A program made the translations under genes and the position numbers. A DNA stretch of 64,000 nucleotides, taken from NCBI GenBank assembly GCA_034436045.1, contig DAOTVZ010000205.1:13979-77978 (forward strand), given 5' to 3'. Shown piece after piece: positions 51,579 to 59,675 of this stretch. The stretch's first letter is position 1, and every line of letters starts with the position of its first letter. Below the pieces are notes generated by a model that saw nothing but the letters and a program-made list of their open reading frames with translations, did not search any database and was not told the origin of the DNA. This stretch comes from H111-94 sp034436045 (GTDB lineage Bacteria; Chloroflexota; Ktedonobacteria; Ktedonobacterales; Ktedonobacteraceae).

Positions 51579-52631
51579 ATGCTCCAATCTCATCTCCTGG
51601 TCGAGACTGTCCAGCTCAAGACAGACGATACATTACTGATGCTCAACTCGGCGGCTGATCCGTTGACCACGCTCGCGCTCCAACGGCTGCACGTCGGCAC
51701 ATTGACGCTGGCAGAAGACTCCATTGTGACCATTCAGCGTTTTATGCAAGAAAGCCGACGCGCGTCGGCAGCGCCGCCACCGCGTGTGCGCCACGTGCCA
51801 TTTCATGATTACATCTTACACCATGCCGCAGCCAACACCGATATCGCCGCCATGAATTTGCTCTACCAGCCGGGGAATAGCTGGATGCTCTATGGACTAC
51901 ACGTAGGTGCCTACGCGCTCCGTCCCGGCGGCCAGCTCTATGTGACCGGAGCCAGGGATCGCGGCATCCTGACGATAGCGAAGCGCATGCAGGAACTCTT
52001 CGGCAACGTCGAAACGCTGGAGATCAGCAAGGGACATCGTGTCCTGCGCTCTCTACGTTGTGAGCAACCCACGCTGGAGAGTATTGCGGCAGCCATACCC
52101 CCGCTTTCCATATTCGCCGCCACCAAGCTGGATGAAGGGACGCGCATGCTGCTAGACGCCTTAGAGGTGCGCGTGACTGACAGGGCGCTGGACCTGGGCT
52201 GCGGCGTTGGCCATCTTGGCCTGCATATCGCTCGTCGGGCCACAAAAGGATACGTAACAATGGTCGATGCCAGCCTGGCCGCTGTCGCGGCAGCGCAACA
52301 GGCCATTACCGAGAGCGGCCTGAGCAATATTCGCGTGCTGGCCAGCGATGGCATCAAAGAGTTACAGGAAAGGCACTTCACGCTGGTAGTTACCAATCCC
52401 CCTTTCCATCAAGGGGGGCTGCAAGGTACGCAGACGGCTGAGCAATTTATCCGTGAGGCAGCCCACGTGCTTGCGCCGCGCGGACGTTTCTACCTGGTTG
52501 CCAATCGCTTTCTGAAATATGAGCCGGTGCTACGTTCGTGCTTCACGCTGGTCGAAGAGGTGGCCGGTGATAGCCGATACAAAGTCTTGCGTGCGATGAA
52601 CCTGCCAGGCACGAGAGGCCAGGGTGGGTAG
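51579..52631 (+). CDS. RsmC/RlmG-like class I SAM methyltransferase
   Basis: 350 residues. The N-terminal half is a degenerate methyltransferase-like domain. The C-terminal half is active-type: LDLGCGVGHLGLHIARRA (SAM loop), VDAS, LASDG, and the catalytic NPPFHQG, which acts on the exocyclic amine of guanine. This two-domain build matches RsmC (16S rRNA m2G1207) and RlmG (23S rRNA). The exact target cannot be told. AGAGGG in the transaldolase coding sequence serves as its RBS. Confidence 0.85.
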   Translation: MLQSHLLVETVQLKTDDTLLMLNSAADPLTTLALQRLHVGTLTLAEDSIVTIQRFMQESRRASAAPPPRVRHVPFHDYILHHAAANTDIAAMNLLYQPGNSWMLYGLHVGAYALRPGGQLYVTGARDRGILTIAKRMQELFGNVETLEISKGHRVLRSLRCEQPTLESIAAAIPPLSIFAATKLDEGTRMLLDALEVRVTDRALDLGCGVGHLGLHIARRATKGYVTMVDASLAAVAAAQQAITESGLSNIRVLASDGIKELQERHFTLVVTNPPFHQGGLQGTQTAEQFIREAAHVLAPRGRFYLVANRFLKYEPVLRSCFTLVEEVAGDSRYKVLRAMNLPGTRGQGG

Positions 52632-52746
52632 GCGAACAGTACTTTTTTCTTATTTTTTTGATAGCTCTGCCGGTGATATGATAGTTTTACATCCTGTGCT
52701 TAAGTATGCAATTATTTTTCCTGATGTATCAACGTCTCATCAGGGC

Positions 52747-52775
52747 TTGCTATAGGTACCGATAAGGTGTATAAT
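52747..52775 (+). promoter_or_regulatory. Sigma-70 promoter
   Basis: TTGCTA, a 17-base spacer and TATAAT, 36 bases upstream of the glucosaminidase-like gene at 52811. Confidence 0.7.
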
Positions 52776-52810
52776 AGAACAGGTGTTCATCTATTTTTAG
52801 GAGGTCGCTC

Positions 52811-53812
52811 ATGGCGAGCGGTAGCTACGTCAGCAGAGAGTCTGTACCACTTGAGCTTATCGAGACCATTGAGACGCAAAGCCGGATTCCGGCGCGCACC
52901 CGCAAGCTACAAGCGGTGGAACTTGAAGCAAAGAGTGCTGAGGACGAGGAAAAGGCCGATGGCGAAGCAGGTGAGGCTGAAATTGCATGTTCTACGTCCA
53001 GTAGAGCAACGCAATCTACCCAACTCCGACGCACTACCGGCTCCAAACCTCTAGTTGTTGACGTCCAGGCTCCGCGCGCCACCGCTTCCAGACCGCTGGT
53101 TGTTGACGCCCAGGTTCCGCCACCGCTCCAGCGCCATCGCACCTGGCTCAATCCTCTGGTGATCAGCCTGGTATGCGTGATTGTTGGCGCTGGTATATTG
53201 ACCGCTGCCGCCGTTATGCAGCGTCCGGGTCAGGCCTCAGTGGTGAGCTTTATTGGTGGGCAGGTCTACTCGGTGCAGGTAGGCGGCTCGCTGGCCGGTA
53301 CCTGGCAGTCAAATCAACCACTGCCGCCTAAAGTGCCTATTACCCCTCATGTCGGCCCTTACTCCGTTGTTGGTAAACCGACCATTACCGCTGCCTTCAT
53401 CAATAAAGTACTGGCCGCCTACAATTCGCCGGCTGCCGGTAAAGGACAGGCACTCTACGACCTCGGCGTGCAGTACGGCATCGATCCCGTCTTCGCGCTG
53501 GCCTTTTTCATGCATGAAAGCAGCTTCGGCACGATGGGCGAGGCGCGCTCCAGCCTCTCGCTCGGCAATCTGCGCTGTATTCCTAATTTTGAGTGCCGCG
53601 ATGGCTATGCCTGGTTCCCCACCTGGGAAGCGGGCTTCAAAGCCTGGTATGCCCTGATTCGCAATCTCTACGTGGCCGACTGGGGCCTCACTACCGTTGA
53701 GCAGATTATTCCCCGCTACGCTCCCCCATCAGATAACAATAATGACTCGGCCTATATCTCCGCCGTAGAGCATGCCATTGACACATGGCGCGCCGGTTAT
53801 GTATATCCGTAG
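52811..53812 (+). CDS. Membrane-anchored glucosaminidase-domain protein
   Basis: 333 residues with AGGAGG before the ATG. An acidic then basic disordered cytoplasmic region (1-115) precedes one transmembrane helix (PLVISLVCVIVGAGILTAAAV). The outer C-terminal domain resembles the glucosaminidase/flagellar-hydrolase group: GVQYGIDPVFALAFFMHESSFGT (the Glu), LGNLRCIPN, YAWFPTWEAGFKAWYALIRN. It probably cleaves peptidoglycan sugar bonds. It is a third cell-wall enzyme in the window, with the L,D-transpeptidase and the LysM/SLT protein. Confidence 0.85.
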   Translation: MASGSYVSRESVPLELIETIETQSRIPARTRKLQAVELEAKSAEDEEKADGEAGEAEIACSTSSRATQSTQLRRTTGSKPLVVDVQAPRATASRPLVVDAQVPPPLQRHRTWLNPLVISLVCVIVGAGILTAAAVMQRPGQASVVSFIGGQVYSVQVGGSLAGTWQSNQPLPPKVPITPHVGPYSVVGKPTITAAFINKVLAAYNSPAAGKGQALYDLGVQYGIDPVFALAFFMHESSFGTMGEARSSLSLGNLRCIPNFECRDGYAWFPTWEAGFKAWYALIRNLYVADWGLTTVEQIIPRYAPPSDNNNDSAYISAVEHAIDTWRAGYVYP

Positions 53813-53837
53813 CTTATAAATAAAAAGAATAAAAGCG

Positions 53838-53924
53838 AGCAGGGCAAGCGCGAGGTATCGTCCCCACAATGATATGATGCCCGCTTTGCTCACTCCTAAT
53901 AGTAGGAGCGGACCTTGCCCTGCT
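53838..53924. terminator. Nested hairpins between convergent genes
   Basis: Outer arms AGCAGGGCAAG (53838-53848) and CTTGCCCTGCT (53914-53924) enclose an inner CTCCTA-atag-TAGGAG hairpin. It lies between the glucosaminidase stop and the end of the convergent regulator gene. Confidence 0.5.
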
Positions 53925-53930
53925 TCCTGA

Positions 53931-55412
53931 TTACGCGCTGACCAGCCCCTGTTGCAAGGCGCGGCTGAGCGCCTCAGTGCGACCGGAGACGTTGAGTTTC
54001 TGGTAGATGTTGGCAAGGTGAAAGTTGACCGTGCGCTCGCTGATGTACAGGCGCTCCGCGATCTCCTTGTTGCGCAGGCCGCGCGCCAGCAGACGCAGAA
54101 CCTCTAATTCACGCGCCGTTAATGCCTCGTGTGGCATGTTGCGACCCTGACGACCGAAGCGCGAGAGCAGGCGTCCCGCCAGTTGTGGCTGCACCAGCAC
54201 TTCTCCTCTGGCTACCGTGCGCAGCGCCTGCGCCAGCTCGTCGGGCGCGATATCCTTCAACACGTAGCCGTCGGCACCGGCGCGCAAGGTTTCATACAGA
54301 TACTCCTCGCGGTTCTGTGCTGAGAGCAGCAGGACATGGGTATCGAGTTGCAATTGTTTGATCTGGCGCAGTGCCTCTAAGCTCTGCCCATCCGGCAACT
54401 GTGCATCCATCAACACGACCTGTGGTCCCAGTTCCAGCGTCTCGCTAACCGCCTGCACGCCGTCAGCCGCCTCGCCAATCACGCGCAGGTCGGCATAGCT
54501 CTCTAGCAGGCGGCGCAGGCCTGCACGTGTTACTGCCTGCCCATCCACGATCAAAATGCGTATCGGCCCTGTTCCCTCTGCACTCGTTCTAATCTTCTGT
54601 TCGCTCACCGGCACATCTGATGTGGACAGTTGTGGCGCATAAGTATAAGGTATATGCGCCAGCACACGCACGCCGCGTTCCCCCTGTGTTTCGCGCTGAA
54701 GCGTGCCGCCAATCTGTTCGACGCGATAGCGCAGGTCGGTGAAGATGGAATGCTCCGAGCGTGTGACCGACGGCGGTGCCGCTTGTAGGAAAGCAGGAAG
54801 AGCGTTTTCAGGGGTGGGAGATACAGGAGATATGGCAGACATCGGGGATAAGTTTTCCACCGCGTCCTGAGCAAGCTGACCATCGTCCTCAATGCTCATG
54901 CGTACCTCATCCAGCGCATAGATGAGCGCAAAACGGATGGTGCGTGTATCTGCGTGATGACGCACATCATAGAGCGCCTCACGGGCGATGTGGAACAGCA
55001 GGCGCTCGGCAATGCTGCTCAGCTCATGCTCCTTTGCCCGCCCCTGCTCGTCCGCGCCGGAGACCACGATGCGGCTGGAGAGATGCAGCGTCTCAGCGGT
55101 TTCCTCCACGAGTCGTGAGAGCGCCTCACTCAGCGTTACGCCCTCCAACTCCGGCAAGCGATCCTGCTCATAGCTAGCGCGTACCGTGTGGAGCGCCTCC
55201 CGCGCCATCTGCGCGGCGGCCTCCAGGCCGTCGCGCAGCGCGGGCAGGTTGCCCCCCGCCGTAGGGGCGTGATTCATCACGCCCTGAGAGCCTTGCCCGC
55301 CCTGAGAGCCTTGCCCGCCCTGAGAGCCTTCAACTAGCGTTTGCAGGGCGTTGATTTGAATGAGGAGCGCGCTCAGCGTCGCTTGCAGCCGCTCCTTAGA
55401 AGCCGTATCCAT
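53931..55412 (-). CDS. Fusion of degenerate histidine-kinase-like domain with NarL-type response regulator
   Basis: 493 residues. Residues about 55-260 look like a NarX/DesK-type kinase core: REALYDVRHHADTRTIRFAL (an N-box with Asp for Asn) and MSIEDDGQ (degenerate G1). No HDxxxQ phospho-His motif is seen. Residues 284-400 are a receiver domain with Asp336 (VVLMDAQLP) and Lys386, but the acidic pocket reads Asp290-Gly291 instead of Asp-Asp. Residues 430-493 form a LuxR-type helix-turn-helix (LTARELEVLRLLARGLRNKEIAERL). It looks like a DNA-binding regulator with a non-catalytic sensor part. It follows clpB by 36 bases. A palindromic repeat is embedded near residues 30-53. Confidence 0.82.
   Translation of the reverse strand: MDTASKERLQATLSALLIQINALQTLVEGSQGGQGSQGGQGSQGVMNHAPTAGGNLPALRDGLEAAAQMAREALHTVRASYEQDRLPELEGVTLSEALSRLVEETAETLHLSSRIVVSGADEQGRAKEHELSSIAERLLFHIAREALYDVRHHADTRTIRFALIYALDEVRMSIEDDGQLAQDAVENLSPMSAISPVSPTPENALPAFLQAAPPSVTRSEHSIFTDLRYRVEQIGGTLQRETQGERGVRVLAHIPYTYAPQLSTSDVPVSEQKIRTSAEGTGPIRILIVDGQAVTRAGLRRLLESYADLRVIGEAADGVQAVSETLELGPQVVLMDAQLPDGQSLEALRQIKQLQLDTHVLLLSAQNREEYLYETLRAGADGYVLKDIAPDELAQALRTVARGEVLVQPQLAGRLLSRFGRQGRNMPHEALTARELEVLRLLARGLRNKEIAERLYISERTVNFHLANIYQKLNVSGRTEALSRALQQGLVSA
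55259..55340. repeat. Palindromic repeat and 18-bp direct repeats inside coding sequence
   Basis: GTAGGGGCGTGATTCATCAC begins one palindrome of the intergenic family, followed by two and a half copies of an 18-base unit (cctgagagccttgcccgc). It is read in frame as GSQGGQ repeats and NHAPTAGG. Confidence 0.8.
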
Positions 55413-55448
55413 CGTTTATCCCCAGGCATTCTGTAGGGGTTTGTCACG

Positions 55449-58046
55449 TTACGCATTGGCGGTCTGGTGAACTGCGGTCATGCGTAGTTTGCCGTTCTCG
55501 ACGTCGAGAAGGACCGTGTCACCATCGTGGATCGTCCCATCCAGTATAGCCCGCGCGATGCGGTTCTCGACCTCTCTCTGGATCACGCGCTTGAGCGGGC
55601 GCGCGCCGAACTGTGGGTCGTAACCTTCATTAGCCAGCAGTTCTTTCGCACTCTCGCTGAGATTCAGTGTGATGTGCCGCTCGGCCAGGCGTGGACGGAT
55701 GCGGTTGATCTGAATCTCGACGATGTTCTTCATCTGCTCGCGCGTCATCGGATGGAAGATGACCACCTCGTCGATACGGTTGATGAACTCTGGTCGGAAG
55801 CCCTCTTCGCGCAGACGTTGGCGCACGATGCGCTGTAAGTCCTCCTCGTCCATGCCGTCCAGTTCCGGTAGCCAGCGATTGCCGACGTTGCTGGTCATGA
55901 TTATGACAGTGTTCTTGAAATCGACGGTACGGCCTTGCCCATCGGTCAGACGCCCATCATCCAGTATTTGTAACAGGATGTTGAAGACCTCCGGCGCGGC
56001 CTTCTCGATCTCGTCCAGCAGAATCACGCTGTATGGGCGGCGGCGCACCGCCTCGGTCAATTGTCCGCCTTCCTCATAGCCGACATATCCGGGCGGGGCA
56101 CCGATCAGGCGCGAGACTGAGTGCTTCTCCATGTACTCGGACATGTCGATGCGAATCAAGGCCCGTTCATCGTCAAACAGGAACTCGGCCAGCGCGCGTG
56201 CCAGTTCGGTCTTACCGACGCCGGTCGGCCCCATGAACAGGAAGCTGGCAAGCGGACGATTGGGGTCTTGCAGACCGGCACGGGCACGCCGGATGGCATC
56301 CGAGACGATCTGTAGCGCCCGATCCTGACCAACAACACGCTGGCGCAGGCGATCCTCCATCGTCAACAGCTTCTGTACCTCGCCCTCCATCAGCTTCGTG
56401 ACCGGAATATGCGTCCACTTGGAGACGATTTCAGCGATGTCCTCGGCATCAACCTCCTCTTTGAGCATGCGTGCGCTCTTCATATTCGCCAACCGGGCCT
56501 CCATGCTCTGTATGCGCTTCTCCAGTTCGGGGATGGTGCCATAGCGCAGTTTGGCCATATCTTCCAGCCGGTACTCGCGCTCGGCCTTCTCCAGCTCGAC
56601 CTGTGCCTGCTCCAACTCGCGTTTCAGGCGGCGCATCTCTTCTACCGGCTCACGTTCCTGCTCCAGCGACAGGCGCAGGTTGTGCAGTTGCTCGGTCAGA
56701 TTGGCGATTTCGCGCTCAACCTTTTCGCGCCGTTCACGGCTGGCAGGGTCGGTCTCTTTCTTCAGTGCCTCTAACTCAACCTGCAACTGGCGAATACGCC
56801 GATCCAGCGCGTCGATCTCCGTCGGTGTGCTGTCTAGTTCGACGCGACGGCGGCTGGCCGCCTCGTCCACGAGGTCAATCGCCTTGTCCGGCAAGAAGCG
56901 GTCGGTGATATAGCGGTTGGAGAGGACGGCAGCGGCCACCAGGGCGCTATCCTGAATACGCACACCATGATGAACTTCATAGCGCTGTTTCAGGCCACGC
57001 AGAATGCTGATGGTATCCTCTACCGAGGGCTGATCGACCATGATGGGCTGGAAGCGGCGCTCCAGGGCGGCATCTTTCTCGATATGCTTGCGATACTCGT
57101 CCAGGGTCGTAGCACCGATGCAGTGCAGTTCGCCACGCGCCAGCATAGGCTTGAGCATGTTAGATGCATCCATCGCGCCCTCCGCCGCACCCGCGCCGAC
57201 CAATGTGTGCAACTCATCAATAAAGAGGATAATGCCACCTTCGGCAGCCGTGACCTCTTTCAACACGGCCTTCAAACGTTCCTCAAATTCGCCGCGATAC
57301 TTGGCACCCGCTACCAGCGCGCCCAGGTCCAGCGCCACGACCTGTTTATCGGCCAGCGTCTTGGGCACATCGCCGCGCACAATGCGCTGGGCCAGCCCCT
57401 CGACGATAGCGGTCTTACCCACGCCCGGCTCACCAATCAGTACCGGATTGTTCTTGGTGCGGCGGCTCAGCACCTGAATGACGCGGCGAATCTCCTCGTC
57501 ACGTCCGATCACTGGATCAAGCTTACCTTGCCTGGCAAGTTCGGTCAGGTTGCGTCCATATTTCTCCAGCGCCTGATACTTGTTCTCTGGATTCTGGTCA
57601 GTGACGCGCTGTGAGCCGCGAATGGCCGTTAAGGCTTGCAGCACTTGTTCGCGCGTCAGGCCAGTGTTTTTCAGGATGCGTTGCGCGGGACTGTCCACGT
57701 TAAACATCGCCAGCAGCATATGCTCCACACTCAGGTATTCATCCCTGAATGTGTTCATCTCGCTCCATGCATCCTCTAGTAATTTGCGCAGACGAGGCGA
57801 GATACCCGGCTCACTGGCCCCATAGACACGTGGCATGCGCTCAAGTTCCTGTTCAACCTGTCGCAGCACAAGGGCCACATTACCGCCGGCCTTCTGAATC
57901 ACCTGTGTTACTACCCCACCCTCCTGCTTCAAGAGGGCAGCCAGCAGGTGTTCCGGCTCAATCTGACTGTGGTTATGGCTCTGAGCCAGTTCTGAAGCCT
58001 CTTGAATAGCCTCACGCGCCTTATCCGTGAAACGCTCTATCTTCAT
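55449..58046 (-). CDS. clpB: ClpB disaggregase
   Basis: 865 residues. AAA+ chaperone that with DnaK pulls apart protein aggregates. Clp_N repeats (1-145), AAA-1 with GEPGVGKTA and ERRFQPI, the coiled-coil middle domain (about 400-530, TDPASRERREKVEREI and on) and AAA-2 with GPTGVGKTELARAL and ILLDEIEKA, then the C-terminal D2-small domain. The middle domain identifies ClpB rather than ClpA/C. A strong promoter at 58098-58126 precedes it. The fused regulator gene follows 36 bases after the stop. Confidence 0.96.
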   Translation of the reverse strand: MKIERFTDKAREAIQEASELAQSHNHSQIEPEHLLAALLKQEGGVVTQVIQKAGGNVALVLRQVEQELERMPRVYGASEPGISPRLRKLLEDAWSEMNTFRDEYLSVEHMLLAMFNVDSPAQRILKNTGLTREQVLQALTAIRGSQRVTDQNPENKYQALEKYGRNLTELARQGKLDPVIGRDEEIRRVIQVLSRRTKNNPVLIGEPGVGKTAIVEGLAQRIVRGDVPKTLADKQVVALDLGALVAGAKYRGEFEERLKAVLKEVTAAEGGIILFIDELHTLVGAGAAEGAMDASNMLKPMLARGELHCIGATTLDEYRKHIEKDAALERRFQPIMVDQPSVEDTISILRGLKQRYEVHHGVRIQDSALVAAAVLSNRYITDRFLPDKAIDLVDEAASRRRVELDSTPTEIDALDRRIRQLQVELEALKKETDPASRERREKVEREIANLTEQLHNLRLSLEQEREPVEEMRRLKRELEQAQVELEKAEREYRLEDMAKLRYGTIPELEKRIQSMEARLANMKSARMLKEEVDAEDIAEIVSKWTHIPVTKLMEGEVQKLLTMEDRLRQRVVGQDRALQIVSDAIRRARAGLQDPNRPLASFLFMGPTGVGKTELARALAEFLFDDERALIRIDMSEYMEKHSVSRLIGAPPGYVGYEEGGQLTEAVRRRPYSVILLDEIEKAAPEVFNILLQILDDGRLTDGQGRTVDFKNTVIIMTSNVGNRWLPELDGMDEEDLQRIVRQRLREEGFRPEFINRIDEVVIFHPMTREQMKNIVEIQINRIRPRLAERHITLNLSESAKELLANEGYDPQFGARPLKRVIQREVENRIARAILDGTIHDGDTVLLDVENGKLRMTAVHQTANA

Positions 58047-58097
58047 GGAAGAGTATCCTCCTGATCAATCCTTAATTCTTACTCTCTGTTGCTAGCA

Positions 58098-58126
58098 AGT
58101 ATAGCACAATGAGCAAGTGATGTCAA
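58098..58126 (-). promoter_or_regulatory. Sigma-70 promoter of clpB
   Basis: Read on the minus strand: TTGACA, a 17-base spacer and TATACT, with TGC just before the -10 (extended). The -10 lies 52 bases from the clpB start. No CIRCE element is found. Confidence 0.8.
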
Positions 58127-58276
58127 AAATATTGAGTGCTACCTTATAAAACATTATGATGGGGTCATTGTCATCCCGCAAAATCGGGTATGTGATACTC
58201 TCACGAGCGGGGATGGACGAATACATTCTCAGCGTTCGTTCTGTGGCTCTCTATCCTTCCGGGGGAAATTGCTGTA

Positions 58277-58525
58277 GGGGCGTCATTCATGACGCCATGG
58301 TAGCCTGTCGATGCGCTCGCGGGGCGTCATTCATGACGCCCTGGTAGCCCGTCGATGCGCTCGCGGGGTGTCATTCATGACGCTCTGGTAGCCCGTCGAT
58401 GCGCTCGCGGGGTGTCATTCATGACGCCCTGGTAGCCCGTCGATGCGCTCGCGGGGCGTCATTCATGACGCCCTGGTAGCCTGTCGATGCGCTCGCAGGG
58501 CGTCATGAATGACGCCCCTACACCG
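58277..58525. repeat. 44-bp tandem array of palindromic units
   Basis: Six units start at 58277, 58321, 58365, 58409, 58453 and 58497, an exact 44-base period. Each has a 20-base palindrome GGGCGTCATTCATGACGCCC (variants GGTGTC, GCTCTG) and a 24-base spacer (tggtagcccgtcgatgcgct...) that is also conserved. The array is closed by an opposite-oriented end (CCCCTAC), matching its opening GTAGGGG. Related to the arrays at 42067 and 62206. Confidence 0.88.
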
Positions 58526-58572
58526 GTCACCACCATCCCCCTAAAGGATGGAGACCTCGTTCTGTTCGCTAC

Positions 58573-58601
58573 TTGCGGCTACCTTGCACACCTGCTATAA
58601 T
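58573..58601 (+). promoter_or_regulatory. Promoter of ruvB-queA
   Basis: TTGCGG, a 17-base spacer and TATAAT, with TGC before the -10 (extended). It lies about 50 bases before the ruvB start. Confidence 0.7.
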
Positions 58602-58649
58602 GGATACGATGTATAGAACATAGTTTCCTATCCAGCATGGGAGTAGAGC

Positions 58650-59675
58650 ATGACTGATCGCCTCGTCTCGCCGCGTGTAAGCGAAGAGGAACAATTGATT
58701 GAAGGGAGCTTGCGTCCGCGCCGTCTGGCAGAATATATTGGACAGGAGAAAATCAAACATAATTTGAGCATCTTGTTGGAGGCGGCGCGCCACCGCAATG
58801 AGGCGGTCGATCATGTCTTACTCTACGGCCCACCCGGCCTGGGCAAGACGACGCTGTGTAACATCATCGCCGCCGAGATGGGCGTCAATATGAAGACCAC
58901 CTCTGGCCCTGCCATTGAACACGCGGGCGACCTGGCCTCTATCTTGACCGGCCTGCAACCCGGTGAGGTGTTGTTCATCGATGAGATCCATCGGTTGGCA
59001 CGCGCCGTCGAAGAGCGTCTTTACTCGGCAATGGAGGACTTCGCGCTCGATGTCGTGATCGGCAAGGGGCCGAGCGCACGCTCGCTGCGCCTCTCGCTGC
59101 CCCGTTTCACCGTCGTCGGTGCCACTACGCGCGTCGGCGCTCTCACTGCGCCGTTGCGTGACCGTTTTGGGGCCATCTATCGTCTGGAATATTATTCGAC
59201 GGAGGCGCTGGTGCAGATTGTGACGCGCTCGGCGCAGATTCTCAAGGTGCAGGCCGAGCCGGAAGGTATCCGCGAGATCGCCAGTCGCGCGCGTGGCACG
59301 CCACGTATCGTCAATCGCCTGCTTAAGCGTGTGCGTGACTACGCTCAGGTACGTGCCGATGGGATCATTACGCGCGAGGTTGCCAGGGCCGCGCTGGACG
59401 CGCTGGAGGTCGATGAGATCGGCCTGGACCAGACTGACCGCAATATGCTCCTGACCATTATTCAAAAATTTAACGGCGGCCCCGTCGGACTGGACACGCT
59501 GGCTGCCAGCACGAGCGAAGACCCTGAAACGATTGAGGATGTCTACGAACCTTACCTGCTGCAACTTGGCTTCATCGCGCGCACGCCACGTGGGCGCGTG
59601 GCTATGCGCGCCGCCTACCAGCACCTGGGACTGACGCCGCCGGAAAGTGGAATGAGCCTGTGGACAACACCCTGA
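58650..59675 (+). CDS. ruvB: Holliday junction branch-migration helicase RuvB
   Basis: 341 residues. AAA+ motor that drives Holliday junctions with RuvA. RPRRLAEYIGQEKIKHNLSIL, Walker A GPPGLGKTTL, Walker B LFIDEIHRL, sensor 1 VGATTRVGALTAPLRDRFG with the arginine finger, and the C-terminal winged helix (EPYLLQLGFIARTPRGR). ruvA and ruvC are not in the window. The last 16 bases overlap queA, which implies coupled translation. Confidence 0.97.
   Translation: MTDRLVSPRVSEEEQLIEGSLRPRRLAEYIGQEKIKHNLSILLEAARHRNEAVDHVLLYGPPGLGKTTLCNIIAAEMGVNMKTTSGPAIEHAGDLASILTGLQPGEVLFIDEIHRLARAVEERLYSAMEDFALDVVIGKGPSARSLRLSLPRFTVVGATTRVGALTAPLRDRFGAIYRLEYYSTEALVQIVTRSAQILKVQAEPEGIREIASRARGTPRIVNRLLKRVRDYAQVRADGIITREVARAALDALEVDEIGLDQTDRNMLLTIIQKFNGGPVGLDTLAASTSEDPETIEDVYEPYLLQLGFIARTPRGRVAMRAAYQHLGLTPPESGMSLWTTP

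Larger units (their letters stand above)
58047..58649. other. Divergent intergenic region clpB/ruvB
   Basis: 603 bases: the clpB promoter on the left, the 44-bp array in the middle and the ruvB promoter on the right. No gene is supported. Confidence 0.5.

Noticed and set aside
54845..54863. Isolated near-copy of the DnaA paired module
   Set aside because: A single degenerate copy inside coding sequence, far from the cluster; expected by chance or codon use.
58098..58142. CIRCE-like operator at clpB (tagcac ... gtgcta)
   Set aside because: Half-sites are about 30 bases apart instead of 9 and incomplete; only the sigma-70 promoter is supported.
58277..58525. CRISPR array suggested by regular 44-bp repeats
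   Set aside because: The spacers are nearly identical to one another, no cas gene is near, and the repeat is part of a dispersed palindrome family.
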